Positions 10,441-19,923 of a stretch of 64,000 nt of DNA are shown piece by piece (within the stretch, counting starts at the first letter, position 1; each line of letters opens with the position of its first letter). Position numbers and translations under genes: made by a program. Source of the DNA: Plazaster borealis (lineage: Eukaryota; Echinodermata; Asteroidea; Forcipulatida; Labidiasteridae); NCBI GenBank assembly GCA_021014325.1, contig CM037457.1, forward strand, positions 6,616,721 through 6,680,720, read 5' to 3'. Below the pieces are notes generated by a model. The model searched no databases. It had not been told where the DNA came from and worked only from the letters and a program-made list of their open reading frames with translations.

Positions 10441-10662
10441 CTCGAGAGATCCAAGTATGGCCGAGGATGGGAAGCCAGTTTGACACCTGAAATCAGCACC
10501 AGGTACTCCAATCCATTACAATTCTATTATACCTCAAACTTCCCTTGATATTGTTTCAATTCCACTACAAAGGAAAATGGAGTGAACCTTCTGAAAAAAA
10601 AGTTCAGACTCTGATGAATTTTGAACAAATCAATTGAAAAAAATATTACAATTCCACAATAA

Positions 10663-10911
10663 TCACTTGATTTTTTGTCTTTTTGACTCTTGTTTATCGC
10701 TAGTCTCAATAAGCTTGTCGTGGACGTGCATCAGACCTTTGAAGTATTTCATCGTTTTGACCCTTAACTCCAGAGTAGCGTCTTCATCGCATATCAGAAT
10801 GGTTTTAGGGTGCTGCTGGAAGGCGGATACCGTCCACATGTGGCTGATGCCTTCCTCCACTGCTTTGTACAGAGCGAAGGCCTTATGGGCACCAGTGATG
10901 ATGACCATGAC
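10663..10911 (-). CDS. GNPDA1: GNPDA coding exon 5 (terminal)
   Basis: It begins after the acceptor CACCTAAG with [20 protein letters not shown], contains [12 protein letters not shown] and [13 protein letters not shown], and ends in a lysine-rich tail with TGA at 10665-10663. It is 82 codons and joins the previous exon in phase 0. The tail after DKLIE is variable and about nine residues shorter than in human GNPDA1, as usual for this family. No convincing polyadenylation signal was found close downstream; an AATAAA on this strand at 10001-9996 is far away and lies beyond the SINEs. Confidence 0.95.
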   Translation of the reverse strand, partial: VMVIITGAHKAFALYKAVEEGISHMWTVSAFQQHPKTILICDEDATLELRVKTMKYFKGLMHVHDKLIETSDKQESKRQKIK

Positions 10912-13900
10912 CTTAGGTGATGAGAGAGAACAAGACAAGTTTGAACATTCCAACTTTTGTGTGTGTGAATAAAATTCTAACATGGTATATTTATTGTCCA
11001 AAGTAAACTAATTTTAAATCATTAGAATATTAAATTTATCATTAGATATATTCACTTCTAAGACTATGGTCCTCAATATTGAAAATGCCATCTCAACACA
11101 AATTAATTTTTTTTTGCAGGCCTGGAATTTCATCTTTGAGAGGGCAAGGCCATTTTTATTTTGCAAAGGGCACTTCCATTGGAAAATCTTAAAGTCTATG
11201 GGAAACTTTTGAAGGGAGCACCAAGGCCAAGACCAGGGTAACGGAGGCCAGACCAGGGCAACAGAGGCCAAGACCAGGGTAATGGAGGCCAAGACCAGGG
11301 CAACAGAGGCCAAAACCAGGGTAACAGAGGCCAAGACCAGGGTAACGGAAGCCAAAACCAGGGTAACGGAGGCCAAAACCAGGGTAATGGACGCCAAGAC
11401 CAGGGTAACAGAGGCCAAAACCAGGGTAACGGAGGCCAAAACCAGGGTAATGGAGGCCAAGACCAGGGCAACAGAGGCCAAGACCAGGGTAACGGAGGCA
11501 AAGACCAGGGTAACGGAAGCCAAAACCAGGGTAACGGAGGCCAAAGCCAGGGTAATGGAGGCCAAGACCAGGGTAATAGAGGCCAAAACCAGGGTAACGG
11601 AGGCCAAGACCAGGGGAACGGAGGCCAAGACCAGGGCAACAGAGGCCAAGACCAGGGTAACGGAGGCCAAAACCAGGGTAATGGAGGCCAAGACCAGGGT
11701 AACAGAGGCCAAAACCAGGGTAACGGAGGCCAAGACCAGGGGAACGGAGGCCAAGACCAGGGCAACAGAGGCCAAGACCAGGGTAACAGAGGCCAAAACC
11801 AGGGTAACGGAGGCCAAAACCAGGGTAATGGAGGCCAAAACCAGGGTAACGGAGGCCAAGACCAGGGTAACGGAGGCAAAGACCAGGGTAACGGAAGCCA
11901 AAACCAGGGTAACGGAGGCCAAAGCCAGGGTAATGGAGGCCAAGACCAGGGTAACAGAGGCCAAAACCAGGGTAACGGAGGCCAAGACCAGGGGAACGGA
12001 GGCCAAGACCAGGGCAACAGAGGCCAAAACCAGGGTAATGGAGGCCAAGACCAGGGTAATGGAGGCCAAGACCAGGGTAATGGAGGCCAAGACCAGGGGA
12101 ACGGAGGCCAAGACCAGGGTAATGGAGGCCAAGACCAGGGTAACGGAGGCCAAGACCACTGAGGGCAACAGAGGCCAAGACCAGGGTAACGGAGGCCAAG
12201 ACCAGGGCAACAGAGGCCAAGACCAGGGTAACGGAGGCCAAAACCAGGGTAACGGAGGCCAAGACCAGGGGAACGGAGGCCAAGACCAGGGCAACAGAGG
12301 CCAAGACCAGGGCAACAGAGGCCAAGACCAGGGTAACGGAGGCCAAAACCAGGGTAATGGAGGCCAAGACCAGGGTAACAGAGGCCAAGACCAGGGTAAT
12401 GGAGGCCAAGACCAGGGGAACGGAGGCCAAGACCAGGGCAACAGAGGCCAAGACCAGGGTAACGGAGGCCAAGACCAGGGTAACAGAGGCCAAGACCAGG
12501 GCAACAGAGGCCAAGACCAGGGTAATGGAGGCCAAGACCAGGGGAACGGAGGCCAAGACCAGGGCAACAGAGGCCAAGACCAGGGTAACGGAGGCCAAAA
12601 CCAGGATAATGGAGGCAAAGACCAGGGTAACGGAAGCCAAAACCAGGGTAACGGAGGCCAAAACCAGGGTAATGGAGGCCAAGACCAGGGGAACGGAGGC
12701 CAAGACCAGGGCAACAGAGGCCAAGACCAGGGTAACGGAGGCCAATACCAGGGCAACAGAGGCCAAGACCAGGGCAACAGAGGCCCAGACCAGGGCAATG
12801 GAGGCCAAGACCAGGGTAACGGAGGCCAAGACCAGGGTAACGGAGGCCAAGACCACGGTAACGGAGGCCAAAACCAGGGCAATGGAGGCCAAGACCAGGG
12901 TAACGGAGGCCAAGACCAGGGTAGCGAAGGCCAAAACCAGGGTAACGGAGGCCAAAACCAGGGCAACGGAGGCCAAGACCAGGGTAACGGAGGCCAAGAC
13001 CAGGGTAACGGAGGCCAAGACCAGGGCAACAGAGGCCCAGACCAGGTTAACGGAGGCCAAGACCAGGTTAACGGAGGCCAAGACCAGGGTAACAGAGGCC
13101 AAGACCAGGGTAACGGAGGCAAAGACCAGGGTAACGGAGGCCAAGACCAGGGTAACGGAGGCAAAGACCAGAGTAACGGAGGCCAAGACCGTAACAGAGG
13201 CAAAGACCAGGGCAACGGAGGCCAAGACCAGGGTAACAGAGGCCAAGACCAGGGCAACAGAGGCCCAGACCAGGTTAACGGAGGCCAAGAGCAGGGTAAC
13301 AGAGGCCAAGACCAGGGTAACGTAGGCCATGGCCTTCATGTAATTCCAGGCCTGTATTGCCTTAGGATTCTAGACATTCTTGTACAAAAAAGACAGAAGA
13401 GATCACTCACTTCTCTGGCGTCCATGACAGTACCAACACCCACTGTTAGTGCACTTGTCGGGACCTTTGTAATGTCCCCGTCAAAGAACCTTGCATTAGC
13501 GATGATTGTATCATGGGCCAAGGTCTTGACTCGTGTCCTGGACACCAGACTAGAACCTGGCTCGTTGAAAGCTATATGACCATCTGGACCTATGCCTGTT
13601 CATGGAAAGTGTGAACAAAACTGCTAGTTAACAAAATGGTCAATATTTTACTTCCATAGCAAAACAGCCCTGAACTACATAAAAACCATCTCGGTATTGT
13701 TTGAGAAGGTTTGTCTAAATAACTACTAAGTAATAATTTACGCTTAAAAATAACTAAGCCAGCAAACTGAACCAACATCAATTGAAAGCAATGCCTTTAA
13801 TGGAATAAGGATTATAATTCCACATAACATGAAATTCCTGCTTTGGAGAAGAAACAAAGAAAGGCGAAAAGAAGCATCACTGATGGAAATATAACCATAT

Positions 13901-16900
13901 TCAATTCCAATATTCAAATAAATTCCAATGCAAATAAGTTTATCTCTATTAAAAGAATTCAATGCAATTCAATTCAATTCAGTTCAATACAAATTAATAT
14001 TCAGTTTGACACAGTACATTTAAAATCAAATCATTTATCATCAATAGGTTTCAATGCAATTCAATTCATTTCAAATCAAATCAAATAAGAACAATTAGAT
14101 TCAATGCAATGCAATTCATTTCAAATCAAATCAATTAAAATCAGTTAGATTCAATGCAATTCAATTCAGTTCAATACAAATTAATATTCAATTTGACACA
14201 GTACATTTAAAAACAAATCATTTATCATCAATAAGATTCAATGCAATTCAATTCATTTCAAATCAAATCAAATAAGAACAATTAGATTCAATGCAATTCA
14301 ATTCATTTAAAATCAAATCAATTAAAATCAGTTAGATTCAATGCAATTCAATTCATTTCAAATCAAATCAATTGATAACAATTACATGTAGATTCAATGT
14401 AATTCAAATTCAATAAAATGAAAACAAGTAGTATAACTTAGATTCAATTCAATTCAAATAAATTAACATCAATTAGATTCAATTCAATTCATTTCAAATC
14501 AATTCAAATGACATCAATTAGATTCAATGCAATTCAAAAGAAATCCAATAAAATCAAACATCAATCACATTCAATGCAATTCATTTAAAACCAAATCAAA
14601 TCAACATTGTCAGCACTCATTTCCTTTGTTAAATGCACAATCATACATTTATAAACAAAATTATGAGGGAATTAGAACAGTAAATGAAAAACAACAACAT
14701 CATTACATGATACAAAAGGTTTCAGTCGTATAATAGTATTAATTGTTCAAATTGATTTAACATACTTGTTTTTGTTGTTCTTTATGATCTTACCTCCTAT
14801 AAAAAGTTCTATTCCTCCAGCTTTGGTGATTTCCTTTTCATAGTTATCGCACTCTTCCTGAAGGTTCTCCGCATTGCCGTTAAGAAGATGTGCATTTTCT
14901 GGCAAGATGTCGATATGTTTGAAAAACTGATTCCACATGAATGAATGATAACTCTCAGGATGGTCCCTCGGCAAGCCTTTCATAAATAAGTAGAAATCAT
15001 TTTTTATACAAAAATAAGTTTGTATTTAACTTACTTTTCTGACACATTTATAGATTCTATTCTGGCCAGTGTTACTCCAGGGGGCATGGTGGATGTTGCC
15101 TCCATGTCCATATTCATTGCCTTGGTGCCCCTTGAACTGTACCAGTAGAAATTTGCATTTCCTTTATGGAATTTCCTAAGCAGAATACCAGTCACAAATG
15201 GTACATGTGAAAATTTATTTTGGTTGGAAACCTTACGCTGTAAGCATGATTTTGTTGTGCTTAGCTAGATTTTTGAGCCCAGGATTTTGAACTGCAGGGT
15301 TAAACCTATGTGTGATAAGCACTGTGCATCGGTGTATTTCGTTTTTTTCATTTCATTATTAATTCTGTTTGTGAAGCCAAGGATTCTCAGAAAAGTCAAA
15401 TTAATCACTATTCTAACCAAGAACCCCAATGAGAGAAGACGAGGAAGGAAATTTCAGTTTTAGATGTTGGAGGAAAACCCCAGAGAATTATTCCAGGGAA
15501 AATCCACGCAGTCAGGTAGGGACTGAAAACCCAATCCACATAGTGCCCCCGGTTGGGATTCGAACCCGGGTCCCAGAGGTGAAAGAGACCACTACGCCAA
15601 CTCAACCGCCCCAAAGTCGTGCAAGGGTAACACCAAATGAATATACATACCCACGTACTCATCCATATTGAATGTCTTGACGTATTTGAAGGAGAGTTCT
15701 CCATCTTTGTGAAACTCTATGAGTTTCTTGTACATTCCAATTGGAGTGCTCCCTAAGATAAAAGAATTGAATTCATAATAATAATAATAATATTGGAGTC
15801 TTATGTAGCGCAAATATCCACCCATAAGGTGCTCAAGGCACTTAAACAAAGAGAAACACTATTTAAGACAGGTTGTGAAGTTTTTGGTTTAAATATGAGA
15901 CCGATTCATGTAGCATCTTATAAGGGTTTACAAGGTGCTACGGCGCATTCAGCAGCCACTGCAGAAACACCGTGGCAAACTCCTTCTCTCAGCGATAAGT
16001 GTAACATTTTTTTACAGACATTACATAACACACAGGATTTACAGCTTCACATCACATCCGAAAGACGAAGGTCAAGTGTCAAGACCAAGACTCGAACCCA
16101 CACTAGCTGCTGGTCATAAAAAACAAGAGTTTGAGTCTGGTGCGCTTGACAGCTCGGCCACGAATTAGAAAAAAACAGAAATTAACCATCAGTTCTTAGT
16201 GAGACCTCTATTATAGTTGTAAATTTATACCAGTATGAAGGTCCTCCTATATGAGACAATATTAGAAAACACTTGTAAACAGCCCTGTTGTCTAGTAGAG
16301 ATTTCTATTTTGATAGGACATAAAGCCAAAGGTGTCGGATGTTGTATAATTCAAGTTAAGGAAACCAATTTGCTTATCGTTAAGAGAAGGGTTTGCCCTG
16401 ATGGTGTCTGTGGCATGGTTTGTGTACATGTACAAGGGTGCTATATAAATTGGTCTTATCATTTAAAGGGTCTGTATACGTTTGGTAATGACCCTGAAAA
16501 TGAATGGCAATAAAAACTTACTTGGTAAGAAGTACAGCAGCTTTGGATAGTATAATGCATTTCAAGAAACTTTTCACTTTGAAGTACTGCAGTTATGGAA
16601 AAAGATATCACTTTTTATCCCAACAAATTTGAATCTAAGAAGTGTTAATGCAGTAACGTTTCTCAGATTGTGTATTCCAATTGCAGATTATTCTTCCTGC
16701 GTGGACATAAACGCTCCAGATTTTCGGCAATATCGCAATAACGCTACCACCTTTTGAAATGAAATTTTCACAGGTTAGTTATATGGTCTATATCTACAAC
16801 TATATAGGATTGAAACAAACAGTAGGTTCCAATTACCAAACGTTTAGAATCCCTTTAACATGGCTCTCTATTGACCCACTTCACAGCGTGCAGCGCGCTT

Positions 16901-17868
16901 AAAAACCTGATCCTGTCTGACATTTTGTGGGTCAAAATGTACACATTGGAATTGATAATGATAATAGTAACTAGTTTTTATATAGTGCATTTTACAGTAT
17001 CGTATCAATGCGCATTACATTTGTGCCCTGGTCATTATTCCCGTAATCTTTCTCAGCTCCCTGTGGAGTATACAGCCCGGGCTGCCGTGGCAGTCCGAAG
17101 GCCTTTTCAAACACAATATCAACCTCTACCCTCGCTAGCCCATCTTGGGCGCCCTGACTTTCTCACGATCAACAGGCAGTGAATCAGAAGTAAGATGGCG
17201 GCCCCCTTGCAGGACGAACTTCAATGTAATTTTTGGTACACAATTTTTTTTTGCCATTTTGAAATCATCACAACTGGACAAATGCATCATTTGGTGAGCC
17301 TAGAATATGTCATAAAAATTCACCAGATGTAAGGAACAAAGTGAGGTAGGTTGGAACAGTATGTGATGTTTATAAGTGGGAGAAGTTAGCGATCAAAGAG
17401 GTACGACTTGCTCGTACTTTTAAAACTTCGCATTTTAGACATGTATGGATGGTGGACTGTGAGTGTTATGAGACCGATGTTAAAAGAGAGCCATTCAGCT
17501 CAACAAGGTGGGCTACCCTCGCAGGTACCCATTAATACCCCTGGTTGAAGAAAAGCAATTACAGTAAAGCATCTTGCTCGAGGACACAAGTGTCTTGACT
17601 GGGACTCAAACCCTGATGACTTAACCACCAGAACTTGAATTGACGACCAAAATGGCGGAAATGGAAGACACAGACTGACAGAGAAAGCACTTTAATCTTT
17701 ATTAATATGTTGTAATCAACTCAAGCAGTGGGGTATTCTCTTACCAGTTGGCAACCCCAAGGTGAAATATCTGTCAGAATCTGGGTTGAATTCCAAGATA
17801 CGATTGCGGACATACTTAGCTGCCCACTCACTGGCTTTACTGTAGTCGTCAAGAATAACCAGCCTCAT
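10663..17868 (-). CDS. GNPDA1: Glucosamine-6-phosphate isomerase/deaminase, five coding exons (whole gene span)
   Basis: The enzyme converts glucosamine 6-phosphate to fructose 6-phosphate and ammonia in the cytosol, feeding amino sugars into glycolysis; the reaction is reversible. Coding exons on the minus strand are 17868-17745, 15752-15651, 14976-14794, 13595-13411 and 10911-10663. All have GT donors and AG acceptors and join in phase to 280 codons plus stop, against 289 and 276 residues in vertebrate GNPDA1 and GNPDA2. Family landmarks are present in order: the phosphate-binding LGLPTG loop, [17 protein letters not shown] with the general-base Asp, [14 protein letters not shown] with the catalytic His and Glu, and the C-terminal AFQQHP and KYFKGL segments. 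An acceptor 10 bases before the ATG implies an upstream non-coding exon not located here. The gene is probably ancestral to both vertebrate paralogues; the symbol is the nearest equivalent. Confidence 0.95.
10912..13410 (-). other. GNPDA intron 4 (2.5 kb), mostly minisatellite
   Basis: The donor is GTGAGT directly after the GCCAGAGAA codons, and the acceptor is CACCTAAG. About 85% of the intron is the 21-bp tandem array described separately. The remaining ~300 bases next to the acceptor are AT-rich without recognisable features. Confidence 0.9.
11222..13335. repeat. 21-bp minisatellite, about 100 copies, inside a GNPDA intron
   Basis: The unit is GGCCAAGACCAGGGTAACGGA. Units vary at a few fixed positions: AAGACC/AAAACC, GGTAA/GGCAA/GGGAA and ACGGA/ACAGA/ATGGA. 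A block of 18 units is duplicated at a spacing of 378 bases (compare 11491 with 11869). Because 21 is divisible by three and the unit lacks stops, long open frames occur in several frames on both strands (up to 765 codons). They are artefacts of the repeat, not genes. Two length breaks, near 12155 and 13190, shift the frame, as expected for non-coding DNA. Confidence 0.97.
13411..13595 (-). CDS. GNPDA1: GNPDA coding exon 4
   Basis: It starts in phase 1 after the acceptor TGAACAG with (G)[13 protein letters not shown], the strongest active-site signature of the family (catalytic His within DGH, Glu within FNEPG). It continues with [20 protein letters not shown] and [18 protein letters not shown]. 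The donor is GTGAGT, phase 0. Length 185 bases: two bases completing a split glycine codon plus 61 codons. Confidence 0.96.
13596..14793 (-). other. GNPDA intron 3 with AT-rich satellite
   Basis: The donor is GTAAGATC after ATAGGAG, and the acceptor is ATGAACAG. Some 700 of its 1198 bases are the AATTC/AAATC-type satellite described separately. The rest is AT-rich with no recognisable gene. Confidence 0.9.
13895..14610. repeat. AT-rich satellite with 187-bp higher-order period
   Basis: It is built from short AATTC-, CAAATCAAAT- and GATTCAATGCAATTC-type motifs in basic units of roughly 50 bases. The longer segment starting AGTTCAATACAAATTAATATTC recurs at 13980 and 14168, giving a higher-order period of about 187 bases. 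The right end degenerates into shorter imperfect units. Short ORFs within it are low-complexity artefacts. Confidence 0.85.
14794..14976 (-). CDS. GNPDA1: GNPDA coding exon 3
   Basis: It starts in phase 1 after the acceptor TTATGAAAG with (G)[18 protein letters not shown], includes [17 protein letters not shown], and ends with [10 protein letters not shown] split at the final glycine (donor GTAAGATC). This is the segment following the catalytic-Asp loop and forming much of the active-site lid region in the family. 183 bases; frame preserved at both ends. Confidence 0.96.
14977..15650 (-). other. GNPDA intron 2, containing a SINE
   Basis: The donor GTATGT follows the TACGTG codons, and the acceptor is TTATGAAAG. 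It contains an antisense tRNA-derived SINE (15430-15612) and otherwise unremarkable AT-rich sequence. Confidence 0.9.
15430..15612 (-). mobile_element. tRNA-derived SINE in GNPDA intron, same strand as the gene
   Basis: On the minus strand it has an A-box-like TTGGCGTAGTGGTC and a B-box GGGTTCGAATCCC, spaced as in a tRNA. A body with GGATTTTCCCTGG and GGGGTTTTCCTCC follows. The acceptor stem of a true tRNA does not form and the body is not tRNA, so this is a SINE head rather than a tRNA gene. Confidence 0.75.
15651..15752 (-). CDS. GNPDA1: GNPDA coding exon 2
   Basis: It begins in phase 1 after the acceptor TTTTATCTTAG and completes the LPTG glycine codon, then reads [19 protein letters not shown] and [13 protein letters not shown]. 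The Asp-Glu pair in NMDEY includes the proton-abstracting Asp of the isomerase/deaminase. The donor is GTATGTAT, phase 1. 102 bases. The acceptor lies only about 24 bases from the ATT tail of a SINE. Confidence 0.96.
15776..16165 (-). mobile_element. SINE with tRNA-Ser/Leu-like head and ATT tail
   Basis: On the minus strand the head GTGGCCGAGCTGTCAAG resembles a class II tRNA (Ser/Leu) A-box region. A B-box GGGTTCGAGTCTTGG lies about 60 bases on, leaving room for a long variable arm. The body ends in an ATTATTATTATTATT tail at 15776-15792, which abuts the polypyrimidine region of GNPDA coding exon 2. Confidence 0.75.
16463..16858. mobile_element. TTAAAGG-family foldback element, copy 1
   Basis: The ends are inverted: TTAAAGGGTCTGTATACG on the left, and on the right CGTTTAGAATCCCTTTAA, both followed inward by TTTGGTAAT or its complement. 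It is about 396 bases with no transposase. The same ends and internal motifs recur at 39167-39544 and 56540-56898, so this is a non-autonomous DNA element family. Confidence 0.85.
16950..17640 (-). mobile_element. Antisense SINE sequence (same family as 10120-10440), split
   Basis: Read on the minus strand, 17640-17520 contains the head and first body (GGGTTTGAGTCCCAGTCAAG, GAGCAAGATGC, GGGTACCTGCGAGG). The second body (CTGTATACTCC, GGGAATAATGACC) and the TATATAA/ATTATC tail lie at 17100-16950. In the plus copy near 10120 these parts are about 100 bases apart, so here about 350-400 bases have been inserted, or two partial copies lie side by side. Confidence 0.6.
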
Positions 17869-17878
17869 CTTAACTTTC
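17745..17878 (-). CDS. GNPDA1: GNPDA first coding exon
   Basis: The coding part starts at the ATG 17868-17866 in the context AAGATGAGG and reads [20 protein letters not shown], then [16 protein letters not shown]. The N-terminus aligns with the family start ([20 protein letters not shown] in vertebrates), so this ATG is secure. The donor GTAAGAG follows the first base of the split glycine. Ten untranslated bases precede the ATG and are themselves preceded by a T-rich tract and AACAG, a good splice acceptor, so a non-coding exon must lie further upstream. I could not locate it. Confidence 0.95.
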
Positions 17879-19915
17879 CTGTTAAAACAAAAAAAGAAGA
17901 GTTCAATATCAAGACTTACATGAAGCTCATAACTGATTCACATCTAGCATCACTAAGGCGGTGAGAGTCACTGAAGACAAAACAGTCTGGAACTGCTGTC
18001 ATAGTTGATACAGGCAATACAGGCCTGCAGGCCTTGAAACAAGACACAGGTTCGAATCCCACCTGTGAGCGGAGACAGCTTGTAACGGTATTACACAGGC
18101 TGCGCCAACTACATGCTGTTTATTACTTTATGCTAGGCTATTGCGCATGCTTGCGCGAGCATGATGGGACATAATTAAAGATGGCTGATGTTGTGAGAAG
18201 CGTGATTCTAATCATCTGAGTAATTGTTGTTGAATAAATACATGATCATCGAATCATTGGATGGAAATCATATAAATCTTGTTTGTAGTCTAAATAGAAT
18301 GGTGTGTAACAGACAGACAGAACGTTACAAGCTCCGTCTGAAATATTTTCCCTCCCTACTAACTAAAAAAACTCCTCCTTACCTTCTTCTCAAACTAAAA
18401 AAAAACCCTTGCAAGCTTTAGGAAACACAACCAAGACAAATTTCTGCACAGTTGGTGAACTAAGAAGGAGAAATTAGTGTTTTAGTCGACTGCCAACTGG
18501 ACTTGTGTGAAGTGTACGGTACACCGTGTCCGTCGCGTCAGTCATGTACATGTGTATGTAGAGTCACAAACGGAAATCCTGCAATAGGCAGTTTCAGTGA
18601 AATTTAATGCAGGTGATTTTTTCTCTGACAAGATGAGGTCTGATAAGGTGTTATCTTAGAAGTAAAAATCAATTTAAAATTTTGAGATCAGGTGTTTGGT
18701 TGCAGAGATATATCGTTTTTAATGAGCATGGGTCGTGCAAAAAACGTACCTGAGTTCAAGTTCAATTCTTATGTTTTTCTTTAATTCGGCTACGGTCAAG
18801 TTTAATACACAGCCTATGGCGATAGAGGGCGCACTATATGACGAGCGCCGCCCTCTACTGCTGGAGAGGTTTACAAACTGTATGTATGATTTTTATGAAC
18901 GGCAAAAAGTGAAATTTTGTGAATCAAAACTGAGGAGCGACAACGTGGGGGAAAATGTTAACATATAAAATTTAAATATGTGTTAAGTTTTGCAGGTGTA
19001 TGTGTGAATATACTTTACTAATTATGTCAACAAATAGCAAATTAAATGAACCAGAATGGAATAAAATTTAAGTGTTTATGACTGCAATTTTTTCTTTAAT
19101 TTTAGATTGATCCTTTAATTTAAATTTAAAATTGTAGTATTAATACAGTAAAAGTTTAGACCCAAGCCCATACACCACAATCATTAATAAAAACTTGAGG
19201 ATGAAGGCATTGGTACAGTCGTTTTACAAAGACAAATTCTGAAAACTAGTTGGAGTACAATACAATCAAGTTTTCGTTTTACTTTCGTTTTCGTTTCAAT
19301 TTATTAGGCCTGGAAAAATAGATAATAAATACTGGTTTCTTTTGACTCACGATGAACGTTCTGTTATTATCAAGTCAGAACTTGGAAGTTACCAAACACA
19401 AGAGTGGGCAGCTTTGTCCCTAACCCAGACTAAAAAACATAATTACAGCCCAGCCCTGTCAAACTTATTGCAACACACGCCCTCTTGTGGTGGAACGTTA
19501 CGGAAACACGAACATGTACGAAGTACATTCGTGACGTATTTAGGACAACTTTGCAAGGAATGGTTGAACAAAACCTCTTGGAGGTAGAAGAATACTTGAT
19601 AATATTACACCAAATTTTCACAAGTTAAACTTAAAAGTATCAGCATTAACACTTACAATGTCGCATTCCATGTTGATAATTATCTCTGGACGAAATCTTG
19701 ATTCAAATAACGGAAAACGCCGACGAAAATAGGTTTTCACGTTAAAAGCAATGCGACTAGATGTACCATGTGCGGAATTTTGTCGGCTACACGATGATGT
19801 AATCGTTATCCCACTTTGTGTAAACAAGCGCTCCCTCATCGCAAAAAACCTTCTTCGGGCTTCTTCGGGCGCTTTCCGAAGATTTCCGAAATCTGTCGTC
19901 CACGGGGTTCATAGG

Positions 19916-19923
19916 TGACGTCA
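19916..19923. promoter_or_regulatory. CRE-like palindrome TGACGTCA
   Basis: A perfect CREB/ATF palindrome lies in a locally CpG-rich stretch about 2 kb upstream of the GNPDA first coding exon. It could belong to the promoter of the missing 5' non-coding exon. Other copies of the palindrome in the window (4432, 28635, 41531, 57622) show that sequence alone is weak evidence. Confidence 0.3.

Larger units (their letters stand above)
15753..17744 (-). other. GNPDA intron 1 (coding), packed with repeats
   Basis: The donor is GTAAGAG after CCAACTG. It contains a tRNA-Ser/Leu-like SINE (15776-16165), a TTAAAGG foldback element (16463-16858) and antisense SINE sequence (16950-17640). Little unique sequence remains. 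Confidence 0.88.

Noticed and set aside
11014..13579. Very long ORFs (273-765 codons) with EAKTRVT, GQDQGNG, LPWSWPP or LVLASVT repeats
   Set aside because: They are the same 21-bp non-coding minisatellite read in different frames and strands, and they lie inside a GNPDA intron bounded by verified splice sites.
15540..15612. Possible minus-strand tRNA (A-box and B-box at good spacing)
   Set aside because: The sequence past the B-box does not close an acceptor stem and continues as a SINE body; kept as a SINE.
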